Assembly: GCA_002311925.1 (NCBI GenBank)
Contig: DCAK01000042.1
Span: forward strand, 1 to 9,654
Direction: 5' to 3'
From: Planctomycetes bacterium UBA1135
GTDB lineage: Bacteria; Planctomycetota; UBA1135
Length of the DNA: 9,654 nucleotides
Part shown: positions 1-6,763 of the stretch, in pieces
Numbering within the stretch: the stretch's first letter is position 1
Layout of the letters: each line of letters starts with the position of its first letter
The notes under the pieces: model-generated
The model's database searches: none
What the model saw: the letters and a program-made list of their open reading frames with translations, nothing else
What the model was told of the DNA's origin: nothing
Program-made: the position numbers and the translations under genes

Positions 1-1
1 C

Positions 2-1549
2 CAGGTGGTGGTTCGGAACACCAACTTCACAGGCGAATTCGGGGCAGGAGAGACTGCGGCCGAGTTTAATATTTCATCAGGTGGAGATTTAAGTGGAGGC
101 AGCGTGGAGGGGTGCACCATTACGGGTTGCGCTATCGGTATTAATGTTCAGGCAACGGACGGGTCGGGAGGAATTGCCGACTACGCAATCGGAACCGGTT
201 TCGAAATCAAGGGGAATTCAATCAGCAATTTTTCCCTGGCTGGAGTGCGCATAGGCGCACTATCGGGCACCACGGGCCCCTGCCGGGTGGGATGCCTCGT
301 CACCGGGAACGACATCAACGGCGGCTACCCAATCTTCACGCCGCCGAGCGGCCAGGTGGGTCTTCTTCTCGACTCCTCCAATACCACTCCGGGTGGTCTT
401 GCCGCCTTGATGGAATCGGGGGCCCAATACAACGAAATCATCGGTTGCGAGACCTGCGTGAAATTGACGACCAACGGGGGGACTTCCAATCAGGCCGACC
501 TCACAAGCGCTTTCCTCGGCAACCTCATCCAACTTTCCACCCAGGCGGGGGTGGTTTTCGAGGTTAACGGGTTTGCCCCCTCCCCCTTCAGCAACAATCT
601 CCCCAACTTCGGGACCTACGGTTCCTTCCTCCAAGCTGGGCGGAACGTCATTTCCAACCACCCTCCAATAGGGGTGGTTCCCGCGACTGGAGCCGTGGTT
701 TTGGATTTGGATATGGATTCTTTTCTCTCCAAGCCCGACTTTCACGGGAATTGGTGGGACCAGTCGGCCGTTTCCGAAGGCTCCGTGCTCTCGACCTTCA
801 TCAATACAAACGGCGCTTCCTTTTTCGGGACCTCCCAATTGAGCCCCGTCTTCCAATTCTCCATGGAGGCCTCGGTTTCTCCCTCGACCATCACCGAGGG
901 TTCGACTCCATTGGTGAAGGTCTCCGCGGGCGAGGGCTTTCTTCCCAACAGCGCCTTTTTTCATGATTTCGACCTGGATTCGCTCCTGGAAAACATGGTG
1001 GTGAACGTGGGGAACATCCTCATCGACCTCAACGACTCGGAATCCTCCCTATCGTCCGACGGCTCCTCCCTCACTTTCCGCTTCCCCAATCTTTCTGCAG
1101 GAACCTACAACCTCAACCTGCAGAACCCCGGCGGGCCGTTCGTGACGGACAATGGGAGTGGAACCGGAACCCTGCCGAATTTCCAAGTGAATGCCCCGAG
1201 CGGCTCCGCGGAAGGGGGCGGCCCCTGCTTCGTGGCCACGGCGGTCTTCGAGAACCCCCACGCGGCCGAGGTCGAGACTCTGCGCCGATTCCGGGATCGC
1301 TGGCTCCTGACCTGGGAGGGGGGAAAGACGTTCGTGAGTTGGTACTACGAAAACGGGTCTACCGTGGCGGAATGGGTAGCCCCTCGACCTTGGGCTCGCG
1401 CGGCCTCCCGGGCGGCATTGGCGCCACCGATTTGGATGGCGACTGCCCTTGAACGCTGGAATCCTGGCCAACGCCTCCTGGCTGGGGTCGTGCTCCTCGG
1501 CCTGGCTTTCAGCCTGGGCAGGAGACGACCGATGTTCCTCTCTACTTGA
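2..1549 (+). CDS. Exported right-handed beta-helix protein with C-terminal CFI-box domain (5' end missing)
   Basis: The frame is open to the left edge, so the N-terminus, including any signal peptide, is missing. Residues are counted from the codon at 5. Residues about 30-255 are Asn/Gly-rich strands typical of a parallel beta-helix (GNSISNF, TGNDINGG, YNEIIG, AGRNVISN, FHGNWWDQ); the last resembles the NWWG-type coil that often closes such helices. Residues about 288-397 look like an Ig or IPT/TIG-type beta domain (SAGTYNLNLQNPGG). From residue 408 the protein matches the CFI-box-CTERM pattern: CFVATAVF, then LRRFRDRWLL, a WYYENGS segment, a hydrophobic stretch (about 491-505) and RRR near the C-terminus. 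That end resembles a surface-sorting or anchoring tail. The role is probably cell-surface or secreted, perhaps polysaccharide-related; no catalytic residues can be assigned. The gene converges on the next one and overlaps it by 8 bp. Domain assignment is firm; function is unknown. Confidence 0.85.
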   Translation, partial: QVVVRNTNFTGEFGAGETAAEFNISSGGDLSGGSVEGCTITGCAIGINVQATDGSGGIADYAIGTGFEIKGNSISNFSLAGVRIGALSGTTGPCRVGCLVTGNDINGGYPIFTPPSGQVGLLLDSSNTTPGGLAALMESGAQYNEIIGCETCVKLTTNGGTSNQADLTSAFLGNLIQLSTQAGVVFEVNGFAPSPFSNNLPNFGTYGSFLQAGRNVISNHPPIGVVPATGAVVLDLDMDSFLSKPDFHGNWWDQSAVSEGSVLSTFINTNGASFFGTSQLSPVFQFSMEASVSPSTITEGSTPLVKVSAGEGFLPNSAFFHDFDLDSLLENMVVNVGNILIDLNDSESSLSSDGSSLTFRFPNLSAGTYNLNLQNPGGPFVTDNGSGTGTLPNFQVNAPSGSAEGGGPCFVATAVFENPHAAEVETLRRFRDRWLLTWEGGKTFVSWYYENGSTVAEWVAPRPWARAASRAALAPPIWMATALERWNPGQRLLAGVVLLGLAFSLGRRRPMFLST

Positions 1550-2345
1550 GGACCCGCGTTCCGATTTCCGCGCCGGGAGGCATCTTCATCCCTTCGCGGA
1601 AGATTTGAATCTCGATCTTTCTCCGTTCACCCGGGGCGAGACCGAGGACGACCGGTAGCCGGGAATCGGGAAGGCTGTTGGGTTGCTCCACCCAATCCAC
1701 CGTCCATGCCCCGCCCTTGAGGGGAGGGGAAAGGAACGACCCTCGCGGAGAGGGCTTCACGGATTTGCTTTCTCCTGTCTCCTGGTTGACGAAACGAATC
1801 AGGCCGAAATTCACCCGGGAGCCGTCGACCCCCGAAACTGTTCCCTCCACGTGGCCGGCCTTGAGGAGCCCGAATTCGATGGGCCCTCCGGTTCGGGGAA
1901 TGCCTGCTTGTTGAATCTCCGAGGGGAAATATCCGGGGCAGGCGACCTGGACCTCCCAGGACCCCCCCGCCAGGCGGGAGATTTCCAACTGGCCGTTCAC
2001 CTTGGCCTTTCTGGTGGTCCATTCCTCGGTCCCCACCCTTCGATACCTCACCTGGGCCCCGGGAATGGGTTCGCGCGACCGGTATTCCATGGCGGTGACA
2101 TCGAGAGAAAAGGTGGGGGCGGTGTCGGCGATGTCTTCCCTGTCGCCGGTTTGAATCTTCGGATCCGAATTGAAGGAACCCACGGCGACGGGGTTGTCGT
2201 CGAATTCCTGGCGCCCAGTGGTGGCAAGTTCAATTTCCGGAGGTTCGAAACCGCCATCGTCCACCGGGTCGAAAAAAACCGAAGCCACGAAGACTCCTGC
2301 CCCCAGAAGGAGGACCAGAACGAGCGCTCCGCGAAGACCCGACAT
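1542..2345 (-). CDS. Membrane-anchored protein with Ig-like / carboxypeptidase-regulatory-like domains, function unknown
   Basis: This is a 267-residue protein. Residues 6-25 form one hydrophobic helix after a short MSGLRG start, so it is probably anchored in the inner membrane with the rest outside the cytoplasm. A polar, acidic linker (about 27-78) follows. Two beta-rich modules come next: about 79-160 (EPIPGAQVRYR, LAGGSWEVQVACPGY) and about 161-250 (GHVEGTVSG, LKGGAWTVDW, APGERRKIEIQIF). The phrasing 'G.V.G.V...G' followed by 'L..G.W.V' is typical of carboxypeptidase-regulatory-like folds; no enzyme domain is present. The frame stays open upstream to 2597, but the ATG at 2345 is preferred: it begins the hydrophobic leader and has an AAGGGA ribosome site 5 nt upstream. 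It lies one base after the ygfZ stop, so the two are probably co-translated. I recognise no specific family. Confidence 0.85.
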   Translation of the reverse strand: MSGLRGALVLVLLLGAGVFVASVFFDPVDDGGFEPPEIELATTGRQEFDDNPVAVGSFNSDPKIQTGDREDIADTAPTFSLDVTAMEYRSREPIPGAQVRYRRVGTEEWTTRKAKVNGQLEISRLAGGSWEVQVACPGYFPSEIQQAGIPRTGGPIEFGLLKAGHVEGTVSGVDGSRVNFGLIRFVNQETGESKSVKPSPRGSFLSPPLKGGAWTVDWVEQPNSLPDSRLPVVLGLAPGERRKIEIQIFREGMKMPPGAEIGTRVLK

Positions 2346-2346
2346 C

Positions 2347-3333
2347 TCAATCCCTTGAAAGGGGTTTCGCGGCCACCGGAATGGATTGACCTCCAAGCAC
2401 GGCAAGAATTCTATTCCCATCCTCCGCGGCTTTGCGTCGAATCCTGCCCATTCCGAGGGCGTTTTTTTTGCCGGGAGGGAGGCAGGAGGACGTAACTTTC
2501 CCCACCTCATTTCCGGCTTCGTCCAGCAGCGGCGCCCCCTTTTCAGGAGGATGCCCGCTGAATTGAAGGCTGCATATCCGCCAGGGTGCTTGCCCATAGG
2601 TGCGGATACGGGCGACCACTTCCTGCCCGACGTAGCACCCCTTGGTCATGGAAGTTCTTCTCCAGTCTCCGGTTTCCGGAAGAATGGTTTCCGCCGAGAA
2701 CTCCCTCCCGAAACGGGGGAGGAAGGCCGCCACCCGGAGAGTTTCGAGGACGGGTTTCCCGGCAGGCGCGCTCGCCCGACCCCGAAGCTCTGCGAGAAAA
2801 TTCTCAGGGCCATTTCCTGGGGAGAAGAGTTCAAGGCATGGCGCGCCCTTGTCGGGTCGTTGGATCAGCCAGCGGTCATCATCGAGCCGGACGATGGAGC
2901 AGCCCCCACTCGAAGGGGGAGGATTCAATCCGATTTCCGCGAGGGCATCCCCGCCCTTGGGGCCCAGAATCAGGGTCCGTTCCCACTCTTCCAATTCCCA
3001 GGCGAGATTTTCCGCGAAATGTGAACGGTCCAGGGCCTCCAACAGAGCGGTGGAACGGATGGCTGGGTGGTCCAGCCCGAAGGAAGATTCTCCGCACCGA
3101 AAGGCCAGGAGGTCGGCCACCCAGCGGCCCTTCCGGTCGAGAAGGGCGGACCATTGACCCGCGCCGATTTCCAGGGCGAGGATGTCGCTGGTCAGAAGCC
3201 GCTGAAGGAATTCTTCCGCGTCCGGGCCCGCCACCTTGAGCCAGGCACGGCCTTTTCCTGGGGCCAGCGTCCAATCCTCCCGGCAGGCGGCAAAGGCCGC
3301 ATCGTCGTCCCTTTCATTTCCCGGGGGAATCAT
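2347..3333 (-). CDS. ygfZ: YgfZ/GcvT-family folate-binding protein
   Basis: This 328-residue protein belongs to the GcvT-like tetrahydrofolate-binding family. YgfZ supports assembly or repair of iron-sulfur enzymes, including the tRNA thiomethylase MiaB, in the cytoplasm. The family signature KGCYVGQE is intact at residues 231-238, with its conserved Cys at 233; RFGREF and ILPE (about 207-220) precede it as usual. The N-terminal half has the expected opening (FLQRLLTSD, about 42-50; LLDRKGRWVADLLAF, about 64-78). Length is normal for the family. The start at 3333 gives a short variable N-terminus before the conserved part and has no visible Shine-Dalgarno site. It is transcribed divergently from nnrD across a 38-bp gap and is followed after one base by a membrane-anchored protein gene. 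Within it, the minus strand has a run of eight A (2462-2469) encoding Lys-Lys-Asn. Confidence 0.95.
   Translation of the reverse strand: MIPPGNERDDDAAFAACREDWTLAPGKGRAWLKVAGPDAEEFLQRLLTSDILALEIGAGQWSALLDRKGRWVADLLAFRCGESSFGLDHPAIRSTALLEALDRSHFAENLAWELEEWERTLILGPKGGDALAEIGLNPPPSSGGCSIVRLDDDRWLIQRPDKGAPCLELFSPGNGPENFLAELRGRASAPAGKPVLETLRVAAFLPRFGREFSAETILPETGDWRRTSMTKGCYVGQEVVARIRTYGQAPWRICSLQFSGHPPEKGAPLLDEAGNEVGKVTSSCLPPGKKNALGMGRIRRKAAEDGNRILAVLGGQSIPVAAKPLSRD
2351..2356 (-). promoter_or_regulatory. Ribosome binding site (AAGGGA) fixing the start at 2345
   Basis: On the minus strand AAGGGA lies 5 nt before the ATG at 2345, inside the last codons of ygfZ. It supports this start over the upstream extension to 2597 and suggests translational coupling to ygfZ. 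Confidence 0.6.
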
Positions 3334-3339
3334 GGAAAC

Positions 3340-3345
3340 AGTCTA
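3340..3345 (-). promoter_or_regulatory. Possible -10 element for ygfZ (TAGACT)
   Basis: TAGACT on the minus strand matches four of six TATAAT positions and ends 6 nt before the ygfZ ATG, so transcription would begin at or next to the start codon (leaderless mRNA). No convincing -35 is seen. With only 38 bp between the divergent genes, a promoter must lie here or inside nnrD. Confidence 0.25.
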
Positions 3346-3360
3346 GGGGAGAAGGGCGTT

Positions 3361-3366
3361 TATTCT
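3361..3366 (+). promoter_or_regulatory. Possible -10 element for the nnrD operon (TATTCT)
   Basis: TATTCT matches four of six TATAAT positions and ends 5 nt before the nnrD ATG, again implying a leaderless transcript. A purine-rich GAAGGG (3351-3356) is 15 nt from the ATG, farther than a normal ribosome site. The -35 region is weak (GAAACA at 3335-3340, spacer 20). Identified by eye only. Confidence 0.25.
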
Positions 3367-3371
3367 TTTGC

Positions 3372-4253
3372 ATGTCCGAATCGGAACCTCCCCTTCCCCC
3401 AATTCCCTCGAGGCCTGCGGAGGCCCACAAGGGGACGATGGGACGCGTCCTGCTGGTCGCGGGCTCCCGCGGGATGGCGGGCGCGGCCGCCCTGGCTGCT
3501 GAGGCGGCTCTCCGGGGCGGGGCGGGATACGCGGTGGTGGCCTGCCCGGGAAGCATCGCTCCTGAAATGACGGCTGCGGTTCCAGGGGCGCTTCTTCGCC
3601 TTTGTGGGGAATCCACTCGCGAGACCCTCCTTGCCGAGGACGGCCCGGCCTTGGCGGAAGAAATGACCAAGGCCCAGTCCCTCGTCCTGGGTCCAGGCTT
3701 GGGGATGGAGGAATCCACCGGGCGCCTGGTTCTTGACCTTGTTTGCAGGGCCGACTTGCCCCTCCCCATGGTTTTGGACGCGGACGGGCTCAATCACCTC
3801 GCCTGCGCGGAGGCAGCACCTCGCTTGCCGGACTCCGCCATCCTCACCCCGCATCCAGGGGAGGCCGCCAAGCTTCTGGGCATGGATTCCGCTGCTCGCG
3901 TCCAGGAGGACCGGGATGCGGCCCTGGCCCATCTCGTCGAAAAGTTCGGGGCGGTGGTTCTCCTCAAGGGGAAGGACACTCTCGTTGGGGCCCCCTCCCT
4001 TCCTCCTTGGACCAATCGAACCGGGAATCCAGGGATGGCGACCGCAGGGAGCGGAGATGTTCTTTCCGGCCTACTGGGGGCTCTTTTGGCGCGAGGCTTG
4101 TCGCCCTGGGATGCGGCCCGCCTGGCGGCCCATCTCCACGGACAAGCGGGTGATGCTTGCGCTGCTCGGCTCGGCAGGGAATCCATGCTCGCTTCCGACA
4201 TCCTCGAGGACCTGCCTCGGGCCATTCTGGATTTCCAATGCTCCTCCTCCTGA
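3372..4253 (+). CDS. nnrD: ADP/ATP-dependent NAD(P)H-hydrate dehydratase (YjeF C-terminal domain family)
   Basis: This 293-residue cytoplasmic enzyme belongs to the ribokinase-like fold. It restores NADH and NADPH from their damaged hydrated forms (NADHX, NADPHX), using ATP or ADP to drive dehydration. The family motifs appear in order: AHKGTMGRVLLVAGSRGM (18-35), GPGLG (107-111), VLDADGLN (134-141), TPHPGE (159-164), VVLLKGKDT (195-203) and the nucleotide/catalytic loop GNPGMATAGSGDVLSG (218-233), with the predicted catalytic Asp at 229. The start at 3372 is preferred over the Met at residue 23 because the family has a conserved lead-in of this kind before the HKG motif. No NAD(P)HX epimerase (YjeF N-terminal) domain is fused, so the epimerase must be encoded elsewhere or be absent. 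It is the first gene of a rightward operon; its 3' end overlaps the next gene by 16 nt. Confidence 0.96.
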   Translation: MSESEPPLPPIPSRPAEAHKGTMGRVLLVAGSRGMAGAAALAAEAALRGGAGYAVVACPGSIAPEMTAAVPGALLRLCGESTRETLLAEDGPALAEEMTKAQSLVLGPGLGMEESTGRLVLDLVCRADLPLPMVLDADGLNHLACAEAAPRLPDSAILTPHPGEAAKLLGMDSAARVQEDRDAALAHLVEKFGAVVLLKGKDTLVGAPSLPPWTNRTGNPGMATAGSGDVLSGLLGALLARGLSPWDAARLAAHLHGQAGDACAARLGRESMLASDILEDLPRAILDFQCSSS

Positions 4254-6748
4254 CGGCGACTCTTTGCGCGGCCCCTCTCCAGGAAGACGAGGGTCGGGGC
4301 CTGCTCAAGGTCGGGGATCATCGACCCCGCCGTCCGGGCCTGGAAAGAGCCCTGGAGATTGCCCAATTCGGGTTTCCTGAAGAGGAGAGCCTGGATTCTC
4401 TTCTCGCATCCATGAGAGATTCGAACGACACGTGGGAGGCGGCCCTGCTCGGCGCTGGCGCCCTGGTTCCAGCGACTCTTCCCGGCGCCATGGACCTGGC
4501 CCCGGAAGAAAAGGAACGAGCTTTTTCCCTGGTCCTCGATGCCCTCATGGAGGGCCCGAGGAAAATTGGTTCGGACTTCCTCTTTGCCCGGGCCGCCCCA
4601 TGGATGGGGGCCGCTGAAGCGGAGGCCCTGGTGGACAGGTTGTTGGCGGGGGATTTCCCAGGACGGCGCGCCGCGCTCTCCCTTCTCGAAGCCGGCCTGG
4701 CCCCTGAGGTCAATCCCGCCATTCTGAGATTCGTTCTGGAATCACGCGGGGACACTCACGAGCGTCTTCGCTTCATCCAGAAGCTTGTTCTATGGCAGGG
4801 CCCCGGGTCCCTGGAAATCTTGAGCGACATTTTGGAGCCGCATTCCCCCGACCTTCTTGCGCGGGTCTTCTTTCAGAGTTGGCGACCGATGGCGAATGTA
4901 CGGCATCTTCCAAAGCTCTGGGAAATCGCCCTCGGGGGGAATAAGTGGACCGCTCAAACGGCCCTCCAAGTCTTGGCTCCCTTGGAGACTTCCGACAAGG
5001 CCCGGATGGAACTCTTCGACCGCATCCTCGAAATGGGGGAGAGGAATCGTCAAACCATCCTCGACCAAATGGTTCTTCATGTCCCCGACCCTCTCCTGGA
5101 AGGTCGACTGTTCCCCCTTCTCGATTCCGCCGACCGGGACTTGAGGGCCCTGAGCCGTCTCATGCTTCCGCGCGTCGCAGGCCCGGAGAAAGCCTTCGCC
5201 GAATTCAAATCCAGGGTCGGGGAAAACCTTCCCCTTGCCAGGCAGTCGGGGTGGATGGTCGCCCTCGCCAGGTTGGATTGGGCTCCCGCCCGAGAAACGG
5301 CCGCCGCCTGGTTGGCAAGCGGAGGATGGGCCACGGGTTCCGCTGCCATGGCGGTGTCGAAATCCCTTGCAGGCAGTTCCGCCATCGACCCCTGGCTGGG
5401 AGGATTTCTTCAAAACCCCGAGGTTTCCGCGGCCATCACCTTTCCCCTGGCAATGGCCAGAGCCCCCTATTCCCAGGAGGCTCGGTCGTTTTTGCGCCAG
5501 GCATTGGAAGGAGCGGAAGGGTTTCGCCAGGAACAGGCCATTCGCGGACTTTCCAATGCAGGGCTGGAGGAGGACCTAGAAGTCCTCCTTCTCGTCGCCC
5601 AAGGAGAAGAATTCGACGCTGTCGCGCGGGTCGCCGCCTTCGAGGGTCTCGCCCGCCATTCCGCGACCGGCCCCATCCTCGTGGAAATCCTCAGGCAGGG
5701 TTTAGGGGATTACCAGGCCATGGAGGGCCTGGTCCTGCAAATGATGCGTCATCCCGACCCTGATATCCGAAAGGCGGGGGTCCTGGCCCCGGAACAGCCG
5801 GGATTGCCAGTCGAAGAATCCGACGCCCTCCGATTCGCCATTCTTCAGGAGCAAGCCCGCTTCCCTCGAGAGTCTGAAATGGAGAGCCTGGCCCAATCTC
5901 TCGTATCGCTGCTGACCTTCGAGGCGGACCATGCACCTTCTGATTTCCTCCCCTTGCCCGCCCCTCGGGCACTCTTGATGGAGGAACCCCTGATTCTTCC
6001 AACCGCCCTCGCCCTTTCCGCTTGCTTGCAGGCGAGCGGTTCCGCTCCTTCCCCTCTTCTCCAATCCTTGGCGGCGGAAAAGGTCCCCCTCGCCCGCCTC
6101 CTGGTCATCTGCCCCCTCCTGGCGGAATCCGGGTCTTCCCTTCCCGTTGCGCAATGGGTGGGGGAAGCCGCCCAGCGGGAGGGGCTTCCTCCGGGCAATC
6201 GGGTGAGGGCCCTGGCCGCTTGGGCTCACGCCGCGGGACTTCAAGAGGATGGTCGGCGCCACGCAAAAGCTCTGGCTTTCCTTCTCGCCAAGCCCAAGGA
6301 ATTGAGCGCCTGGAAGGCGGACCTTGGCTATGGCTTGCGCCGGTCGGGGGTGCGCGGCTGGATTCTTCCCCTGGACCGGCTCGCCGAGAGGCAGCTTCTC
6401 GTTCGGGCCCAGTCTCTTTCAGGCCAGGGTCGGCTAGAAGCTCTTCGGCTCCTGGTCGGCCCCCCCGCCGCATCCTTTCAAGCCTTGGTCAAGGGGTCGG
6501 AGCTGGCGCTGGCTTGCCCGGGGGGAGAAGCCTTGGCGTTTTCCCTGGGTGAAATCGCGGCCGGAATGACCCCTGGAGATTTCAGGGGGTGGTTGGCTGC
6601 GGGCTTGGCCGCAGCCGGGGCCGACCTTCCCGAGGATGCCGCATTCCACTTGTCCCGCGTTCTTTGGACGGCCCCGGAGGGAAGCGAAGCCGCAGGGACG
6701 GCGGCCTTCTGCCTTGCAGCGTTAGGATTGGAACCCATCGAGTTCTGA
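4238..6748 (+). CDS. Large exported alpha-helical (HEAT-like) repeat protein, function unknown
   Basis: This 836-residue protein begins with a short hydrophobic leader (MLLLLTATLCAAP, 1-13) followed by QEDEG, consistent with export. The rest is almost entirely short amphipathic helices rich in Ala, Leu, Glu and Arg, with helix pairs resembling HEAT or Armadillo repeats. The clearest are near residue 298 (DRDLRALSRLMLPRV), about 432-485 (EQAIRGLSNAG, VARVAAFEGLA) and about 507 (DPDIRKAGVLAP). No catalytic motif is visible; proteins of this build usually serve as scaffolds or in protein binding. The frame is open from a TTG at 4157, which would add an Arg-rich 27-residue extension. ATG 4238 is preferred because it starts the hydrophobic leader and overlaps nnrD by 16 nt, as is usual for coupled genes, although the ribosome site is weak. 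No family beyond HEAT-like can be named. A stem-loop lies within it at 5568-5589. Confidence 0.85.
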   Translation: MLLLLTATLCAAPLQEDEGRGLLKVGDHRPRRPGLERALEIAQFGFPEEESLDSLLASMRDSNDTWEAALLGAGALVPATLPGAMDLAPEEKERAFSLVLDALMEGPRKIGSDFLFARAAPWMGAAEAEALVDRLLAGDFPGRRAALSLLEAGLAPEVNPAILRFVLESRGDTHERLRFIQKLVLWQGPGSLEILSDILEPHSPDLLARVFFQSWRPMANVRHLPKLWEIALGGNKWTAQTALQVLAPLETSDKARMELFDRILEMGERNRQTILDQMVLHVPDPLLEGRLFPLLDSADRDLRALSRLMLPRVAGPEKAFAEFKSRVGENLPLARQSGWMVALARLDWAPARETAAAWLASGGWATGSAAMAVSKSLAGSSAIDPWLGGFLQNPEVSAAITFPLAMARAPYSQEARSFLRQALEGAEGFRQEQAIRGLSNAGLEEDLEVLLLVAQGEEFDAVARVAAFEGLARHSATGPILVEILRQGLGDYQAMEGLVLQMMRHPDPDIRKAGVLAPEQPGLPVEESDALRFAILQEQARFPRESEMESLAQSLVSLLTFEADHAPSDFLPLPAPRALLMEEPLILPTALALSACLQASGSAPSPLLQSLAAEKVPLARLLVICPLLAESGSSLPVAQWVGEAAQREGLPPGNRVRALAAWAHAAGLQEDGRRHAKALAFLLAKPKELSAWKADLGYGLRRSGVRGWILPLDRLAERQLLVRAQSLSGQGRLEALRLLVGPPAASFQALVKGSELALACPGGEALAFSLGEIAAGMTPGDFRGWLAAGLAAAGADLPEDAAFHLSRVLWTAPEGSEAAGTAAFCLAALGLEPIEF
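5568..5589. repeat. Inverted repeat inside the helical-repeat gene
   Basis: AGGAGGAC (5568-5575) and GTCCTCCT (5582-5589) pair perfectly over 8 bp around a 6-nt loop. One arm contains an AGGAGG ribosome-site-like sequence that the hairpin would mask. No T-run follows, so it is not a typical terminator. It may simply reflect codon choice at EEDLEVLL. Confidence 0.4.
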
Positions 6749-6763
6749 TTCGTTCCCCTTTTC

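Noticed and set aside
1500..1600. A shared bidirectional terminator at the convergent junction.
   Set aside because: Only a short, imperfect inverted repeat and no T-run on either strand.
1683..2495. A 270-codon plus-strand open frame opposite the membrane-anchored protein and ygfZ.
   Set aside because: Its composition is low in hydrophobic order and no motif is seen. The opposite-strand genes have a ribosome site, a leader and the YgfZ signature.
1542..2597. Longer 351-residue start for the membrane-anchored protein.
   Set aside because: The extra 84 residues are antisense-like, overlap ygfZ fully and precede an internal hydrophobic leader that has its own ribosome site.
4259..4276. Possible lipoprotein signal (Cys after TATL) in the helical-repeat protein leader.
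   Set aside because: The residue before the Cys is Leu where a lipobox needs Gly, Ala or Ser, and the segment before it is too short.
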